NCBI RefSeq assembly: GCF_000005825.2
Contig: NC_013791.2
Coordinates: 2,046,001 to 2,110,000 of the forward strand
Source: Alkalihalophilus pseudofirmus OF4
GTDB lineage: Bacteria; Bacillota; Bacilli; Bacillales; Bacillaceae_D
Reading direction: 5' to 3'
Length of the DNA stretch: 64,000 nt
Shown here: positions 26,530 to 35,370 of the stretch, one piece after another
Layout: each line of letters starts with the position of its first letter
How positions within the stretch are numbered: position 1 is the stretch's first letter
Position numbers and translations under genes: made by a program
The notes under the pieces: model-generated
Databases searched by the model: none
Seen by the model: only the letters and a program-made list of their open reading frames with translations
Told to the model about the DNA's origin: nothing

Positions 26530-27947
26530 GTTCTGCCCTCCTCGTACGTAATGTGTAATTTTTGCAGCTTGTATTGAAGTGTTTGTCTTGGTATCTCAAG
26601 CCGTTTGGCTGCTTGCAAGACATTTCCTTTTGCATCTTGAATCGCTTCTTTAATTAACGTTCGCTCGGTCTCCTCAAGCGTTTTACGCAATGAACGCTTT
26701 CTCTCTGGCTGCTCTCGTTTTACGCTTGAATGATTCATCAACTCTTGTTTTAGATAAGCTGGGAGATGGTCTAGCTGAATCGCATCTCCTTCTGTCATCA
26801 TCATCGCGTATTCAACAACATGCTCAAGTTCTCGCACATTTCCGGGCCAGTAGTACCTGCTAGAAAGCTCTAATACATCTTCGTCAATATGAGTAACAAG
26901 CTTTTGAAACGTATAATTATATTTCTTTCTAAAATGCTCCATTAACAAGGGTATATCAGCTTTTCTTTCGCGTAAAGGTGGAATCTCAAGCAAGCATACA
27001 TTCAATCTATAATAAAGATCCCGTCTAAGGATCCCTTTTTCCATACATACATGAGGATGCTCATTCAGTGCGACAACAAAGCGTACGTCCGTTTGATAGC
27101 TTTGTGAGCCTCCGAGTCTTCTAATCACTCCATCTTCTAATACACGCAATAATTTACTTTGAAAATCAAGCGGCATCGTATTTAATTCATCTAGAAATAA
27201 GGTCCCCCCATGTGCTAGTTCAATTAAACCCGCCCGGTCCACTGCTCCTGTGTAGGATCCCTTCTTCGTTCCAAATAACATACTCTCTAAAAGCGTGGAT
27301 GGCAGTGAAGCGCAGTTTTGAGCAATCAGTGATTCCTTGGCTCTTTTTGAAGATTGATGAATGGAATGGACAACCAGTTCTTTCCCTGTCCCTGTTTCGC
27401 CATAGACCATAATAGGTGAAGAAGTGGCTGCCGCTTTTTTGGCTCGCTCAATCATTTTCAACATCTGCGCATCTTGTGTAATAAGATCATCCCATGTATA
27501 GGTGGCACCTGTGGTCAGACTTGGTTTTTGCTGACTCACCACACTTGACTGCAGGTCGATTAATTTTTGTGAGAGCTGTTTGACTGTAGAAAGGTCTTTG
27601 GCAATCTCGACCGCACCAATTAATTTTGTTCCAGAATAGATCGGAACCGTTGTATTCACGGTATCTATAAGCTTCCCCCGTATGTTTGTGAACGATTGAT
27701 GCTGCTGATAGATAGGCTGGCCGCTTTCAATGACCTTGAGTAAGGTGCTGTTTTCTTTATTTAACGATGGAAAAATATCAAGCACATGTTTTCCGAGGGC
27801 ATCATGTATGGAGATTCCATCATTCTGGGCTGCCCTGTCATTATAAAAAATCGTGATCCCACTTGCATCTACCACATGAATGGCTTCATCAATACTATGA
27901 ATAATGGCTTCTAATAATTCTGGTCGTTTTATGGTTTCAATAAACAT
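26526..27947 (-). CDS. Sigma-54-dependent activator (KamR-like)
   Basis: 473-residue enhancer-binding protein. An N-terminal PAS domain (residues about 8-115, AIHVVDASGITIFYNDRA) is a probable ligand sensor. The central AAA+ domain has Walker A GETGTGKE, the sigma-54-contacting loop as GSYTGA (variant of GAFTGA), Walker B GGTLFLDELN and arginine-finger region VRELEHVVEYA. The C-terminal Fis-type helix-turn-helix is GNVLQAAKRLEIPRQTLQYKLQKL. It very likely switches on the sigma-54 promoter of kamA; a KamR of this kind controls kamA in the B. cereus group. The start is taken as ATG 27947; GTG 27959 is possible. Confidence 0.92.
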   Translation of the reverse strand: MFIETIKRPELLEAIIHSIDEAIHVVDASGITIFYNDRAAQNDGISIHDALGKHVLDIFPSLNKENSTLLKVIESGQPIYQQHQSFTNIRGKLIDTVNTTVPIYSGTKLIGAVEIAKDLSTVKQLSQKLIDLQSSVVSQQKPSLTTGATYTWDDLITQDAQMLKMIERAKKAAATSSPIMVYGETGTGKELVVHSIHQSSKRAKESLIAQNCASLPSTLLESMLFGTKKGSYTGAVDRAGLIELAHGGTLFLDELNTMPLDFQSKLLRVLEDGVIRRLGGSQSYQTDVRFVVALNEHPHVCMEKGILRRDLYYRLNVCLLEIPPLRERKADIPLLMEHFRKKYNYTFQKLVTHIDEDVLELSSRYYWPGNVRELEHVVEYAMMMTEGDAIQLDHLPAYLKQELMNHSSVKREQPERKRSLRKTLEETERTLIKEAIQDAKGNVLQAAKRLEIPRQTLQYKLQKLHITYEEGRT

Positions 27948-28324
27948 GAGCATCACCACTTTTAGGTTGTTTTCTTATGTATCTACTATATTCACGAGTG
28001 ATGACAAAAAAACCTCTTCTACAGCGCTAGCCATTATTGGAAACAATAGATTCTAGTTCTTTTTCATTCGAGAAAGCCCTTTCCCACCTGCATTCATCAT
28101 AAATATATTAGTATACTCATAATATAGGAATCTTTTATCTACTTATCCCAAACTTTTGAATCAAGCCTTGATAGATAACCTCACACTAATAGTTCTATCC
28201 TCCCTAATATTTCGATTCCCAAAACAGTCTTTCTTCCTTATTCACAGATTATTCACTTTTCTTTATTATTAAAATATAGTTATTTTTAGTAAGTTACCCA
28301 CATTTCTTTAGAGGAGGAAAATGA
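27948..28324. other. Intergenic region between divergent activator and carboxypeptidase genes
   Basis: AT-rich, no ORF with a ribosome site. A weak sigma-A-like pair TTCACT-17 bp-TATAGT near 28255-28283 could serve the carboxypeptidase gene; I see no convincing promoter for the activator. Confidence 0.4.
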
Positions 28325-29389
28325 ATGAAAAAGATCACAAAGACAATGCTAGCATTATCCTTATCAGGTGTTATGACGTTTGGTGCACTGACAACGGCAG
28401 GCCTTCCTGTTGGAGCGGTGGGAAATGGTCCAAACTATAATGGGAATGAATCCATTCAAACTTCCATCCTTACTACATATGAAGAATTAGTTGATTACTT
28501 AGAGAAGCAAGAACAAAGACAACAAGCAATGGAGCTTGAAGTTATTGGTGAAACAGTTAAAGGCCGTGACATTTATATGGCCAAATATATTTCAAATGAA
28601 GAAAATCCTACCATCCTATTCTTAACCCAGCAGCATGGAAATGAGCAGTTAACGACTGAGGGCGCAATGGAATTCATTAAGCATTTAGGGACAGGCAAGA
28701 CAAGCTCTGTTTTAGATAACGTAAACATTTTAATCATTCCAATGTTGAATGCGGACGGGGCTATGGGTGATGTAAACTTCTCTACCGATGATTATATTGC
28801 AAGTGGAGACCGCCACTTAACACGTACGAATGCAAATAATATTGATTTAAACCGTGAGCATAACAAGCCAATCGATGAAATGGAGCCAGAAGCTCGTGCT
28901 CTCTATGAAAACGTATTTGAAAAATATGAAATCGATTACTTAATTGACCTTCACCACCAAGGCACTCAAAGCGAGCGTGATGGAAAGCTTGTATCAGGTT
29001 CTATACTTTACCCTACAAATCCAAATGTAGATCCTGCTATTGTGGAGGATTCTAAGAAACTAGGCGCGGTTGTCTTCCATGAAATTGAATCAAAAGGCTG
29101 GGGACATCTTGGCAAGTATAATGGTGGCAGCGGCGACAATATCGGCCGTAACGGAATCGCATTGCGTTATGACATCGCTACACTATTATTTGAAATGCGC
29201 GGGATGAGTGATCATACGAATCCGACAGCTGTTCTTGGTCAAAAAAGTAACGGCTACTTAATCAGACAAACGGTTAATACACTAGATTCAACAGTAAAAG
29301 CCATTGCTGATGGTTCGATTGATACAGTCGACACAAGTTTCTGGGAGACACTTCCTTTCCAAACGACTAGACCATCTAATGAAGAATAG
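28325..29389 (+). CDS. Secreted M14 zinc carboxypeptidase
   Basis: 354 residues with a signal peptide (MKKITKTMLALSLSGVMTFG..., cleavage near residue 27-32). The M14 zinc site is HGNEQL (HxxE) with the third ligand His in YLIDLHHQGT; the catalytic Glu is probably in LLFEMRGM; RTNANNIDLNREHNKP supplies the substrate-binding NxDxNR. AGGAGG before ATG 28325. Secreted peptide-trimming enzyme; specificity unknown. The gene is followed by a 21-bp-period repeat array. Confidence 0.92.
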   Translation: MKKITKTMLALSLSGVMTFGALTTAGLPVGAVGNGPNYNGNESIQTSILTTYEELVDYLEKQEQRQQAMELEVIGETVKGRDIYMAKYISNEENPTILFLTQQHGNEQLTTEGAMEFIKHLGTGKTSSVLDNVNILIIPMLNADGAMGDVNFSTDDYIASGDRHLTRTNANNIDLNREHNKPIDEMEPEARALYENVFEKYEIDYLIDLHHQGTQSERDGKLVSGSILYPTNPNVDPAIVEDSKKLGAVVFHEIESKGWGHLGKYNGGSGDNIGRNGIALRYDIATLLFEMRGMSDHTNPTAVLGQKSNGYLIRQTVNTLDSTVKAIADGSIDTVDTSFWETLPFQTTRPSNEE

Positions 29390-29440
29390 TCGTTTGTGTG
29401 TGATGTAGTCTAGGCTGGGATTGTATAATTTGAAGCGATT

Positions 29441-29600
29441 TATGCGTCTATCTGCAAGTTGATGGCGCACTTGTTTTGGGTTATTGCGTCCATTGCGAAC
29501 ATAATTGCGCTTATCTCAATCCATTGCGTCTGTTCACCCACTATATGCGTCATGCTTAAAAAGAATTGTATCAATTGCCAGGACAATTGCGTCACTTGAC
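29441..29600 (+). repeat. 21-bp-period TGCGYC array 1
   Basis: Degenerate units starting at 29443, 29463, 29485, 29506, 29525, 29546, 29567 and 29588, spacing 19-22 (mostly 21). Consensus about TGCGYCnnTTnnnnnnnnAAT. It lies between convergent genes. Confidence 0.8.
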
Positions 29601-29611
29601 CAAATCCAAAC

Positions 29612-29645
29612 AAAGAAGCTGCCCCCTCGGGACAGCTTCTTTTGC
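29612..29645. terminator. Bidirectional terminator
   Basis: AAAGAAGCTG/CAGCTTCTTT stem with inner CCC/GGG pairs, between the carboxypeptidase and quinone reductase genes. Confidence 0.85.
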
Positions 29646-29651
29646 TTCTTC

Positions 29652-30263
29652 TTACTCATTTCCTCTTTTAATACGTGAAGCAATGTCAATTGTACGTTTT
29701 GCTTGGTATTTTACTGCTTCTTCTACGTCTTCTTTCATGTTTCCATCTTGGTCAACAGTTACACTTGTACCGTATGGATTCCCGCCTGATGCGAATGTTA
29801 CTGGATCTGAGTAACCTGGTGATGCCACAATCGTTCCCCAGTGATGCATCGTAGTATAAAGTGCTAAGATCGTAGCCTCTTGTCCACCATGTGCATTTTG
29901 AGCCGAACTCATTGCACTTGCTACTTTATTAACAAGCTTCCCGTTAAACCAAAGTCCGCCAGTTGTATCAAGGAATTGTTTTACTTGGCCAGGAATGTTA
30001 CCGAAGCGTGTAGGTACGCTGAAGATAAATGCATCTGCCCACTCTAGATCATCAAGCGTTACTTCAGGTACGTCCTTTGTTTCCTCTACATGAGCTTTCC
30101 ACGCTGGATTTGAATCGATCGCTGCTTGGGGAGCAAGCTCAGGAATCTTAACTAGTTTCACTTCTGCTCCTTGTGCTTTTGCTCCCTCTTCTGCCCACTT
30201 CGCCATCTTGTAGTTAGTACCTGTTGAACTGTAATAAATGATTGCTACTTTTACGTTTGACAT
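29652..30263 (-). CDS. wrbA: NAD(P)H:quinone oxidoreductase, WrbA/flavodoxin family
   Basis: 203-residue flavoprotein reducing quinones by two electrons, from MSNVKVAIIYYSSTGTNYKMA; AAAGGAG lies 9 bases before this ATG. FMN phosphate loop YSSTGTNYK, then PTRFGNIPGQVKQFLDTTGGLW and AQNAHGGQEATILALYTTMHHWG, all typical of WrbA. An in-frame extension to ATG 30317 (MGFLEKLFGK...) also has a strong GAGGTG ribosome site, so two products may be made. Three MhqR-like operators lie upstream, consistent with induction by quinones. Confidence 0.9.
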   Translation of the reverse strand: MSNVKVAIIYYSSTGTNYKMAKWAEEGAKAQGAEVKLVKIPELAPQAAIDSNPAWKAHVEETKDVPEVTLDDLEWADAFIFSVPTRFGNIPGQVKQFLDTTGGLWFNGKLVNKVASAMSSAQNAHGGQEATILALYTTMHHWGTIVASPGYSDPVTFASGGNPYGTSVTVDQDGNMKEDVEEAVKYQAKRTIDIASRIKRGNE

Positions 30264-30419
30264 CGTTTCATTCTCCTTTTGGGTTGGTTTCCCGAATAAT
30301 TTTTCTAAAAATCCCATCCATCTCACCTCAGCATATTTTATTTATGTGATCAGTCGGTAAACTGAGATAAGCAACCTTTACTTGCTTTACTGTTACCATT
30401 TTCCATCCATCTTACACAC

Positions 30420-30437
30420 TATCTTAAATTCAAGATA
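30420..30437. promoter_or_regulatory. MhqR-like operator 1
   Basis: TATCTTAAATTCAAGATA, an 18-bp near-palindrome with the layout of the Bacillus MhqR box (TATCTcgaATtcgAGATA-type), closest to the quinone reductase start. Confidence 0.6.
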
Positions 30438-30468
30438 TTATTCTAAAATAAAATATCTTAAGACAAAG

Positions 30469-30486
30469 TGTTTTGAATTTAAGATA
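30469..30486. promoter_or_regulatory. MhqR-like operator 2
   Basis: TGTTTTGAATTTAAGATA; right arm intact, left arm degenerate. 49 bp from operator 1. Confidence 0.5.
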
Positions 30487-30525
30487 TTAGTTGAATAATT
30501 AACCGACTTTGTCTGTCGGTGCGAT

Positions 30526-30543
30526 TGTCTTGAATTTAAGATA
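30526..30543. promoter_or_regulatory. MhqR-like operator 3
   Basis: TGTCTTGAATTTAAGATA, nearly symmetric; 57 bp from operator 2. Confidence 0.55.
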
Positions 30544-30583
30544 ATCTTACTCGCTATTGTATTCGCTGTCAACACTTTTGTGA

Positions 30584-30612
30584 GAAAAACCGTGCGATTA
30601 TTTACGCACGGC
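30584..30612 (-). terminator. Terminator of helicase gene
   Basis: CCGTGCG/CGCACGG stem and TTTTT on the minus strand. Confidence 0.88.
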
Positions 30613-30624
30613 TTCCAATATGGT

Positions 30625-32550
30625 TTATTTCCAGTTCAGTGATACAGGAAAAACTTCTTGAATACTTGCTTCATGTTTTTCTTTTTGAGCTCGATTCATC
30701 CAGATGTGGACAGCTCCCTTGTCTTCACTGCTGCGAATCAAACGGCCGATACCTTGACGAAGCCGCAGCAGCATGTACGGTGCATCTACTTCTTCAACAG
30801 GATCTAGCGCATGCATTCGCTTCGCTTTAAATACTGGGTCTTGTGGCGGGAATGGCAGGGATGAGATCAATACTTGTGTTAGTGACTGCCCAGGAACATC
30901 AAGTCCCTCCCATAAATGATACGAACATAAGACAGTTGTTTCATTGAATTGAAACTCTTTCACCGCTTCACTTATTTCCCCGTCACCTTCATAGATCATT
31001 TGAAACGACCAGTTTTGTTGTTCTGTAAAGCTCCTAAATCGGTTCATTTCTTCTACAGAAGAAAATAGGATGAGCGAGCGGCCGCCATTTTCAACAAGCT
31101 TACTGCCGATCTCTTCCCATTTTTTTTCTTCATCTTGATCAATATGGCCATAGATATTCATCTGTTCATCATAATCAAATGGTGATTCGACAGAGAACGA
31201 AAGAGACTCGTCAATTCCTAGACTGTTAGACATATATGAAAAATCTTTATTACGCGATAATGTCGCAGAAGAAAAAACGAACGGTATGTTTTGAGTAAAG
31301 ACTTCTTTTTTCAAGATATCTTCAACCAGCCGCGGCATGATAACAAAGGAAGTCTCTGTTGCGTTCTCTTCAAGCCAGAAAATCCCCTCGTCTTCTTTTA
31401 ACAAGATCGATAACCCGTAAGAGAAGAACTCTAAGTACTCTTCAATCATTTTAATATGATAATCTTCAAGCACAAATAACTCAGAATCAAAAACAAGCTG
31501 CTCTAAAATAATCTGCACCTGCTTATCCATTTTAGAAGCTAGAGCTTGCATTTCTTTTGTACGAGGCACCTCACGTCTTTGTGAGCCTTCTACCTGCTTA
31601 GCCGTTTCTCTAAGAACATCAAACCATTCATCATGAAGAGCAAGGAGCTCCTCAATCGCAAATAATGATTCCTCGCGTACATCCTGGCTCATGTAACCGG
31701 TAAGTACAGTTGTTAACGTCTCAGAATGGAAGCGGTACGTTAGTGCTTTTTGAGCCGCAAATTCTAATAAATGACCTTCATCAAACACGACACAGCTCGC
31801 CTCAGGCAATAGCGGCAGCTGTCCTTCACGTTTTCTTGACTCCTTCGTCCACACATGTTCCATATAAAAATCATGTGAACAAATGATCAAATCACCAGCA
31901 TGACGGTAATATTCACGGTTTAACGTTTGCCCGCAGCGATGACGCCAATCACAGGTGGAACATTGCTGCAACGGATCCCATGCAATCTGCTCCCATTTAT
32001 CATTTGGCACCCATGGATACTCTTTACGGTCACCATAGCTTCTAAATGCATTCATTGAGGTTGACTGATCATACACAAAGTTAGGAATCTCATCATGCAC
32101 ACGCAAAATATCCTCATCATCTGTTTGGTTAGAAAGCGGGTCGAGCTTCTTCATACAGACATATTGCTCACGCGCTTTTGCTAGGCGAACATCTACTTGA
32201 AGCCCTAACGCCTTTTGCAGCTTCTCGATGTCTCCGCCTTCTTTCACTAACTGCTCGATCAACGTCTCATCTGCACAGGAAATAATTGCAGGCTTACGCA
32301 TATAGCGTGCGTAACAAATCGCATAAAGGAGGTAAACAAATGTCTTTCCAGTCCCTACTCCAGCCTCTGCAAAGATCGTTTTCTTCTGTTTAAACGCCTG
32401 CTCCACCTGAAAAGCCATAAATATCTGCTCATCACGCAGCTCATAGCCCTTTTCAGGCAAGATGTCATAAAAGACATCTCCGACATAATCACCTAATTGA
32501 TCAAAGAAATTTTCTGTTTTTGATATTGTAAATGGTAATGGTTTAATCAA
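30625..32550 (-). CDS. DinG-family ATP-dependent helicase (YpvA-like)
   Basis: 641-residue XPD/DinG-type superfamily 2 helicase. Walker A AEAGVGTGKTFVYL (near residue 65), four Cys of a probable 4Fe-4S cluster in YVCMKKL and CSTCDWRHRCGQT, DEGH as Walker B (VVFDEGHLLEF), FSSATLSRNKDF, and C-terminal motif VI LRLRQGIGRLIRSSED. Length and order match B. subtilis YpvA. TTG start with AAGGAG 8 bases upstream. Probably 5'-3' DNA unwinding in repair or replication restart. Confidence 0.9.
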   Translation of the reverse strand: MIKPLPFTISKTENFFDQLGDYVGDVFYDILPEKGYELRDEQIFMAFQVEQAFKQKKTIFAEAGVGTGKTFVYLLYAICYARYMRKPAIISCADETLIEQLVKEGGDIEKLQKALGLQVDVRLAKAREQYVCMKKLDPLSNQTDDEDILRVHDEIPNFVYDQSTSMNAFRSYGDRKEYPWVPNDKWEQIAWDPLQQCSTCDWRHRCGQTLNREYYRHAGDLIICSHDFYMEHVWTKESRKREGQLPLLPEASCVVFDEGHLLEFAAQKALTYRFHSETLTTVLTGYMSQDVREESLFAIEELLALHDEWFDVLRETAKQVEGSQRREVPRTKEMQALASKMDKQVQIILEQLVFDSELFVLEDYHIKMIEEYLEFFSYGLSILLKEDEGIFWLEENATETSFVIMPRLVEDILKKEVFTQNIPFVFSSATLSRNKDFSYMSNSLGIDESLSFSVESPFDYDEQMNIYGHIDQDEEKKWEEIGSKLVENGGRSLILFSSVEEMNRFRSFTEQQNWSFQMIYEGDGEISEAVKEFQFNETTVLCSYHLWEGLDVPGQSLTQVLISSLPFPPQDPVFKAKRMHALDPVEEVDAPYMLLRLRQGIGRLIRSSEDKGAVHIWMNRAQKEKHEASIQEVFPVSLNWK

Positions 32551-32670
32551 ATCATAATCTCCTTACTATACAGTCTATCAGCCTTATCTAGTATGCTTTC
32601 TGTAAAAGTCCACTCCTTATCATAGCAGAACATACCTTCTGATGCGATATGTAATGTGAACTTTTACATA

Positions 32671-32702
32671 ATAAAGAGACTACAGCTGCAGCCTCTCTCG
32701 TT
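32671..32702 (-). terminator. Possible alaX terminator
   Basis: Imperfect stem AGAG-GCTGCAGCTG-AG-CTCT followed by TTTATT on the minus strand. Confidence 0.4.
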
Positions 32703-32707
32703 CATCT

Positions 32708-33904
32708 CTAGAATAACTCTCTAACAAGCTCAAATAATGATTCGACGTCCGCCCCTTTATTTCCTCCGCCTTGAGCAAAATGTTGATTTCCACCGCCTCT
32801 TCCATCTAGATAAGGCAGTACCTTTTTCATCATCATATTCGCTTGAACAGAATTTACCGCCTTTCCGACAGCCATAACAAGTTGAGTTTTTTCAGCTGTT
32901 TCCGATACAAAAAAGACCACAGCTTGATCATTTTCTTCGACAACATCTTTCGCAAGCTGCTGGAGTTCCTTGATTGAACGGTTTTTGAAGCGTTTAAATA
33001 ATCGCGATTGATTGCTCACTACTTCACAGCTATTCAATAATTCCGCTGCTTCATACTTTAATAACTCACTCTTTATCTGCTCAAGCTCTTTATCCGCCTC
33101 TTTTTGTTTTACGATAAGGCTTGTTGCTTTTTCAGGTAATTTAATGTACTGAGCATTTAGCGTTTGGGACAGTTTCTGCAGAATTTGGTTGTGCCGAGCG
33201 AACTGTTTAAACACCCGATTACCGCACAAAAAGCTAATACGGATATTATTTCGCTGTTTTTCCCAGCCAGTAATCGATAGCCCCTGCACCTCAAGCGTCT
33301 GTTTTGGATGGGTGCCCCCGCAGCCGTTGTAATCAAAATCAGGAATAATCACAAGCCTGATATCCCCTTTAACTGAGAGTGCTTTGCGAAGCGGATAACG
33401 ATTAGCTTCTTCCTCACTCACCCATCTTGCCTCGATTACTCGGTTTTCTTGGATGATTTCATTTGCATAGTGGACCACTTTCTCCGCCTCGTCTATTGTC
33501 AGCTGGGGAATCTCTAAATCAATCGTTACTTCTTCTGTACCTAAATGAAATCCCACTGTTTGATAGCCAAACAGTTCAGCAAAAGCCGCTGATAGGATAT
33601 GCTGGCCTGCATGCTGCTGCATATGGTCAAATCTCCTGCTCCAATCTATTTGACCGTGGACCGTTTGACCAGTTTCTAGTAAAGGCGATTGTACATAATG
33701 TCTTATTTCTCCCTCTACTTCTTCTACTAATGTTATTTCCACATCATCTAGCTGCCCCCTATCACAAGGCTGCCCCCCGCCAGTTGGATAAAAGACGGTT
33801 TGATCTAATACGAGGTAAGTACCTCGTTCGTCTGTATCTTTCTTTATTACCTTCGCTTCAAAATGGGTTAAATAAGCTGATTCATAATAAAGTTTTGTCT
33901 TCAT
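32708..33904 (-). CDS. Alanyl-tRNA editing protein AlaX (long form)
   Basis: 398-residue stand-alone homologue of the AlaRS editing domain; hydrolyses mischarged Ser- or Gly-tRNA(Ala). N-terminal VFYPTGGGQPCDRG, zinc motif HAGQH (MQQHAGQHILSAAF), second zinc motif CGGTHPKQT, and a C-terminal coiled coil plus DHHA1-like domain (AVVFFVSETAEKTQLVMAVGK...GGGNQHFAQGGG), which makes it the AlaX-L type. AAAGGAG precedes the ATG. Single gene. Confidence 0.92.
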   Translation of the reverse strand: MKTKLYYESAYLTHFEAKVIKKDTDERGTYLVLDQTVFYPTGGGQPCDRGQLDDVEITLVEEVEGEIRHYVQSPLLETGQTVHGQIDWSRRFDHMQQHAGQHILSAAFAELFGYQTVGFHLGTEEVTIDLEIPQLTIDEAEKVVHYANEIIQENRVIEARWVSEEEANRYPLRKALSVKGDIRLVIIPDFDYNGCGGTHPKQTLEVQGLSITGWEKQRNNIRISFLCGNRVFKQFARHNQILQKLSQTLNAQYIKLPEKATSLIVKQKEADKELEQIKSELLKYEAAELLNSCEVVSNQSRLFKRFKNRSIKELQQLAKDVVEENDQAVVFFVSETAEKTQLVMAVGKAVNSVQANMMMKKVLPYLDGRGGGNQHFAQGGGNKGADVESLFELVRELF

Positions 33905-34097
33905 GATAGACTCCTTTCATTCCTCTATTTCCATGGTGAAAATGTAAATTTCCCGGGTAAGCGCATATTTCGACGGATGCTGACGGCATCTGCATTCCAT
34001 TTGTCAAATCATGTTATATACGTCTAAAAATCTAGCATTCGTAGGCTATTCATAGAGCCATTATGCCTGTTTTTCATTCTAGTAGCCACTAACCTAT

Positions 34098-34124
34098 ACC
34101 ATTTTACCCCAAATACATAGAGTA
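34098..34124 (+). promoter_or_regulatory. Sigma-K-type promoter 1
   Basis: AC (34098-34099), 16 bases, CATAGAGTA (34116-34124), agreeing with sigma-K AC-N16-17-CATAnnnTA. The same arrangement is kept in front of the downstream paralogue. Confidence 0.75.
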
Positions 34125-34173
34125 TAGTAACCCTGATGAAAAGGGAAATTAACTATATTAGGAGGAAATAAAA

Positions 34174-34566
34174 ATGGGTAGATTTAATTCTTTTGATTCA
34201 GAATTCGAAGGTTGTGGATGCGGTCCTGTTTCACCTGAAAGACATCATCACCACCATAAGCCGAAGAAAGAAAAGAAGAAATGTGAAGGGTGTTTCTGTA
34301 AAGAATTTAAAGGCGAAACAAATGTTGCATTAGCAAAGTTAGTAATTGATGATAAGAACTTTGTTCTAGATGAAAGAGATCCGTTCTTCAGTAGTCCACC
34401 TTTAAATATTTGTCGAATTACACTCATTAGAATAAAAGATTGCTGTGCCACTTTTAGAATTATTTCACGTCCGGGTGGAAGCCCTTGTGAAGGCGACAAC
34501 CCTAATATTCAAAATTACACTTTTACAACTGACTGTAAAAATATAGTGTTATATGAAGAGCTATAA
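34174..34566 (+). CDS. Probable spore-coat protein, Cys/His/Lys-rich paralogue 1
   Basis: 130 residues. Layout: N-terminal GCGCG (EGCGCGPVS), a His run and Lys-rich stretch (HHHHHKPKKEKKK), CEGCFC, then a beta-rich domain with LAKLVIDDKNFVL, ICRITLIRIKDCCATFRII and further Cys. It shares this plan with the next gene (TSLVINGAIFRV...ILTNINKKNCCTTVRII). AGGAGG ribosome site. Because both genes carry a sigma-K-like promoter, late mother-cell expression and incorporation in the coat or exosporium crust is likely, in the manner of CotY/CotZ-type Cys-rich proteins. No firm family name is given. Confidence 0.7.
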   Translation: MGRFNSFDSEFEGCGCGPVSPERHHHHHKPKKEKKKCEGCFCKEFKGETNVALAKLVIDDKNFVLDERDPFFSSPPLNICRITLIRIKDCCATFRIISRPGGSPCEGDNPNIQNYTFTTDCKNIVLYEEL

Positions 34567-34567
34567 A

Positions 34568-34607
34568 GTTAAAAAATCTGCCGGTTATACTGGCAGATTT
34601 TTTAACT
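34568..34607 (+). terminator. Terminator of coat-like gene 1
   Basis: AGTTAAAAAATCTGCC/GGCAGATTTTTTAACT stem with T-run. Confidence 0.9.
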
Positions 34608-34913
34608 TTAATTTAATGTCTTTGTCTTTTATTGAGGTACACACCACTTCAACAACAAACATCATTCAATTTAGGTAACATATAGTGAATAGTTTCTTGC
34701 TCATGGTACATAAAGTAGCATCTCTATAGAACTTACCATCTTCGTTAAAAAGAGTTTCAGCTCATATATATCTTCATATGTAATCTTACTATTTCTGAAA
34801 GGTGAGTAATTTTTTAGATACAGGATTAACTGTTGATTGTCTGAAATCTAGTAAAAACAGAGAATCCACCGCTGCATCTTGCCTGTTTTTACATTTACTA
34901 GCCACAAACCTAT
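34608..34913. other. Gap between the coat-like paralogues
   Basis: No ORF with a ribosome site. Segment 34751-34796 aligns without gaps to 35461-35506 (34 of 46 bases equal), so the duplication that made the paralogues also covered sequence downstream of the gene. Confidence 0.6.
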
Positions 34914-34940
34914 ACCTTTTCACCTCTAAAACATAGAGTA
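34914..34940 (+). promoter_or_regulatory. Sigma-K-type promoter 2
   Basis: AC (34914-34915), 16 bases, CATAGAGTA (34932-34940), same geometry as promoter 1. Confidence 0.75.
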
Positions 34941-34991
34941 TAGTAACCTTAATGAAAAGGAAATAAAAAACATATATTAGGAGGAAATAAT

Positions 34992-35360
34992 ATGAATAAC
35001 TTCAATTCCATTAAACCTAAACAATACGGATGTGGTTGCGGATCTAGAAATCAAGATGGGCACCCTCAGCATAAATCTAAGAAGAAAAAAGAAAAGAGAT
35101 CGTGTGCCTGCTTATGTAACCAATTTGCGAAAGAAACTCCTGTTTACTTCACATCGTTAGTAATCAATGGAGCGATCTTTAGAGTCGGAGGAGGTGATCC
35201 AGTAGCAGGAGCTGGAACAATTGCTGAGATCATCTTAACTAATATAAACAAAAAAAATTGTTGTACTACTGTTAGAATCATATATGCAACTCTTCCTTCA
35301 ACTTCTAGAACATACAGAGATATTCCATGTAACCAATTAGGACCTTATATTCTTCCATAA
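34992..35360 (+). CDS. Probable spore-coat protein, Cys/Lys-rich paralogue 2
   Basis: 122-residue paralogue of the preceding protein: GCGCGSRN near the N-terminus, Lys-rich HKSKKKKEKR, CACLC, then TSLVINGAIFRVGGG, EIILTNINKKNCCTTVRII and a closing CNQLGPYILP. AGGAGG ribosome site. Sequence identity with paralogue 1 is modest in the C-terminal half, so the duplication is not recent. A duplicated Cys-rich pair under sigma-K-like control fits disulfide cross-linked coat components; unproven. Confidence 0.7.
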   Translation: MNNFNSIKPKQYGCGCGSRNQDGHPQHKSKKKKEKRSCACLCNQFAKETPVYFTSLVINGAIFRVGGGDPVAGAGTIAEIILTNINKKNCCTTVRIIYATLPSTSRTYRDIPCNQLGPYILP

Positions 35361-35370
35361 TAGTAATACC

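Noticed and set aside
29441-29600. CRISPR array
   Set aside because: The conserved part is only about 6-10 bases per 21-bp unit, with no true repeat-spacer alternation and no cas genes.
33955-34000. Hairpin GATGC-GCATC upstream of alaX
   Set aside because: Five-base stem only, no conserved motif; too weak to call.
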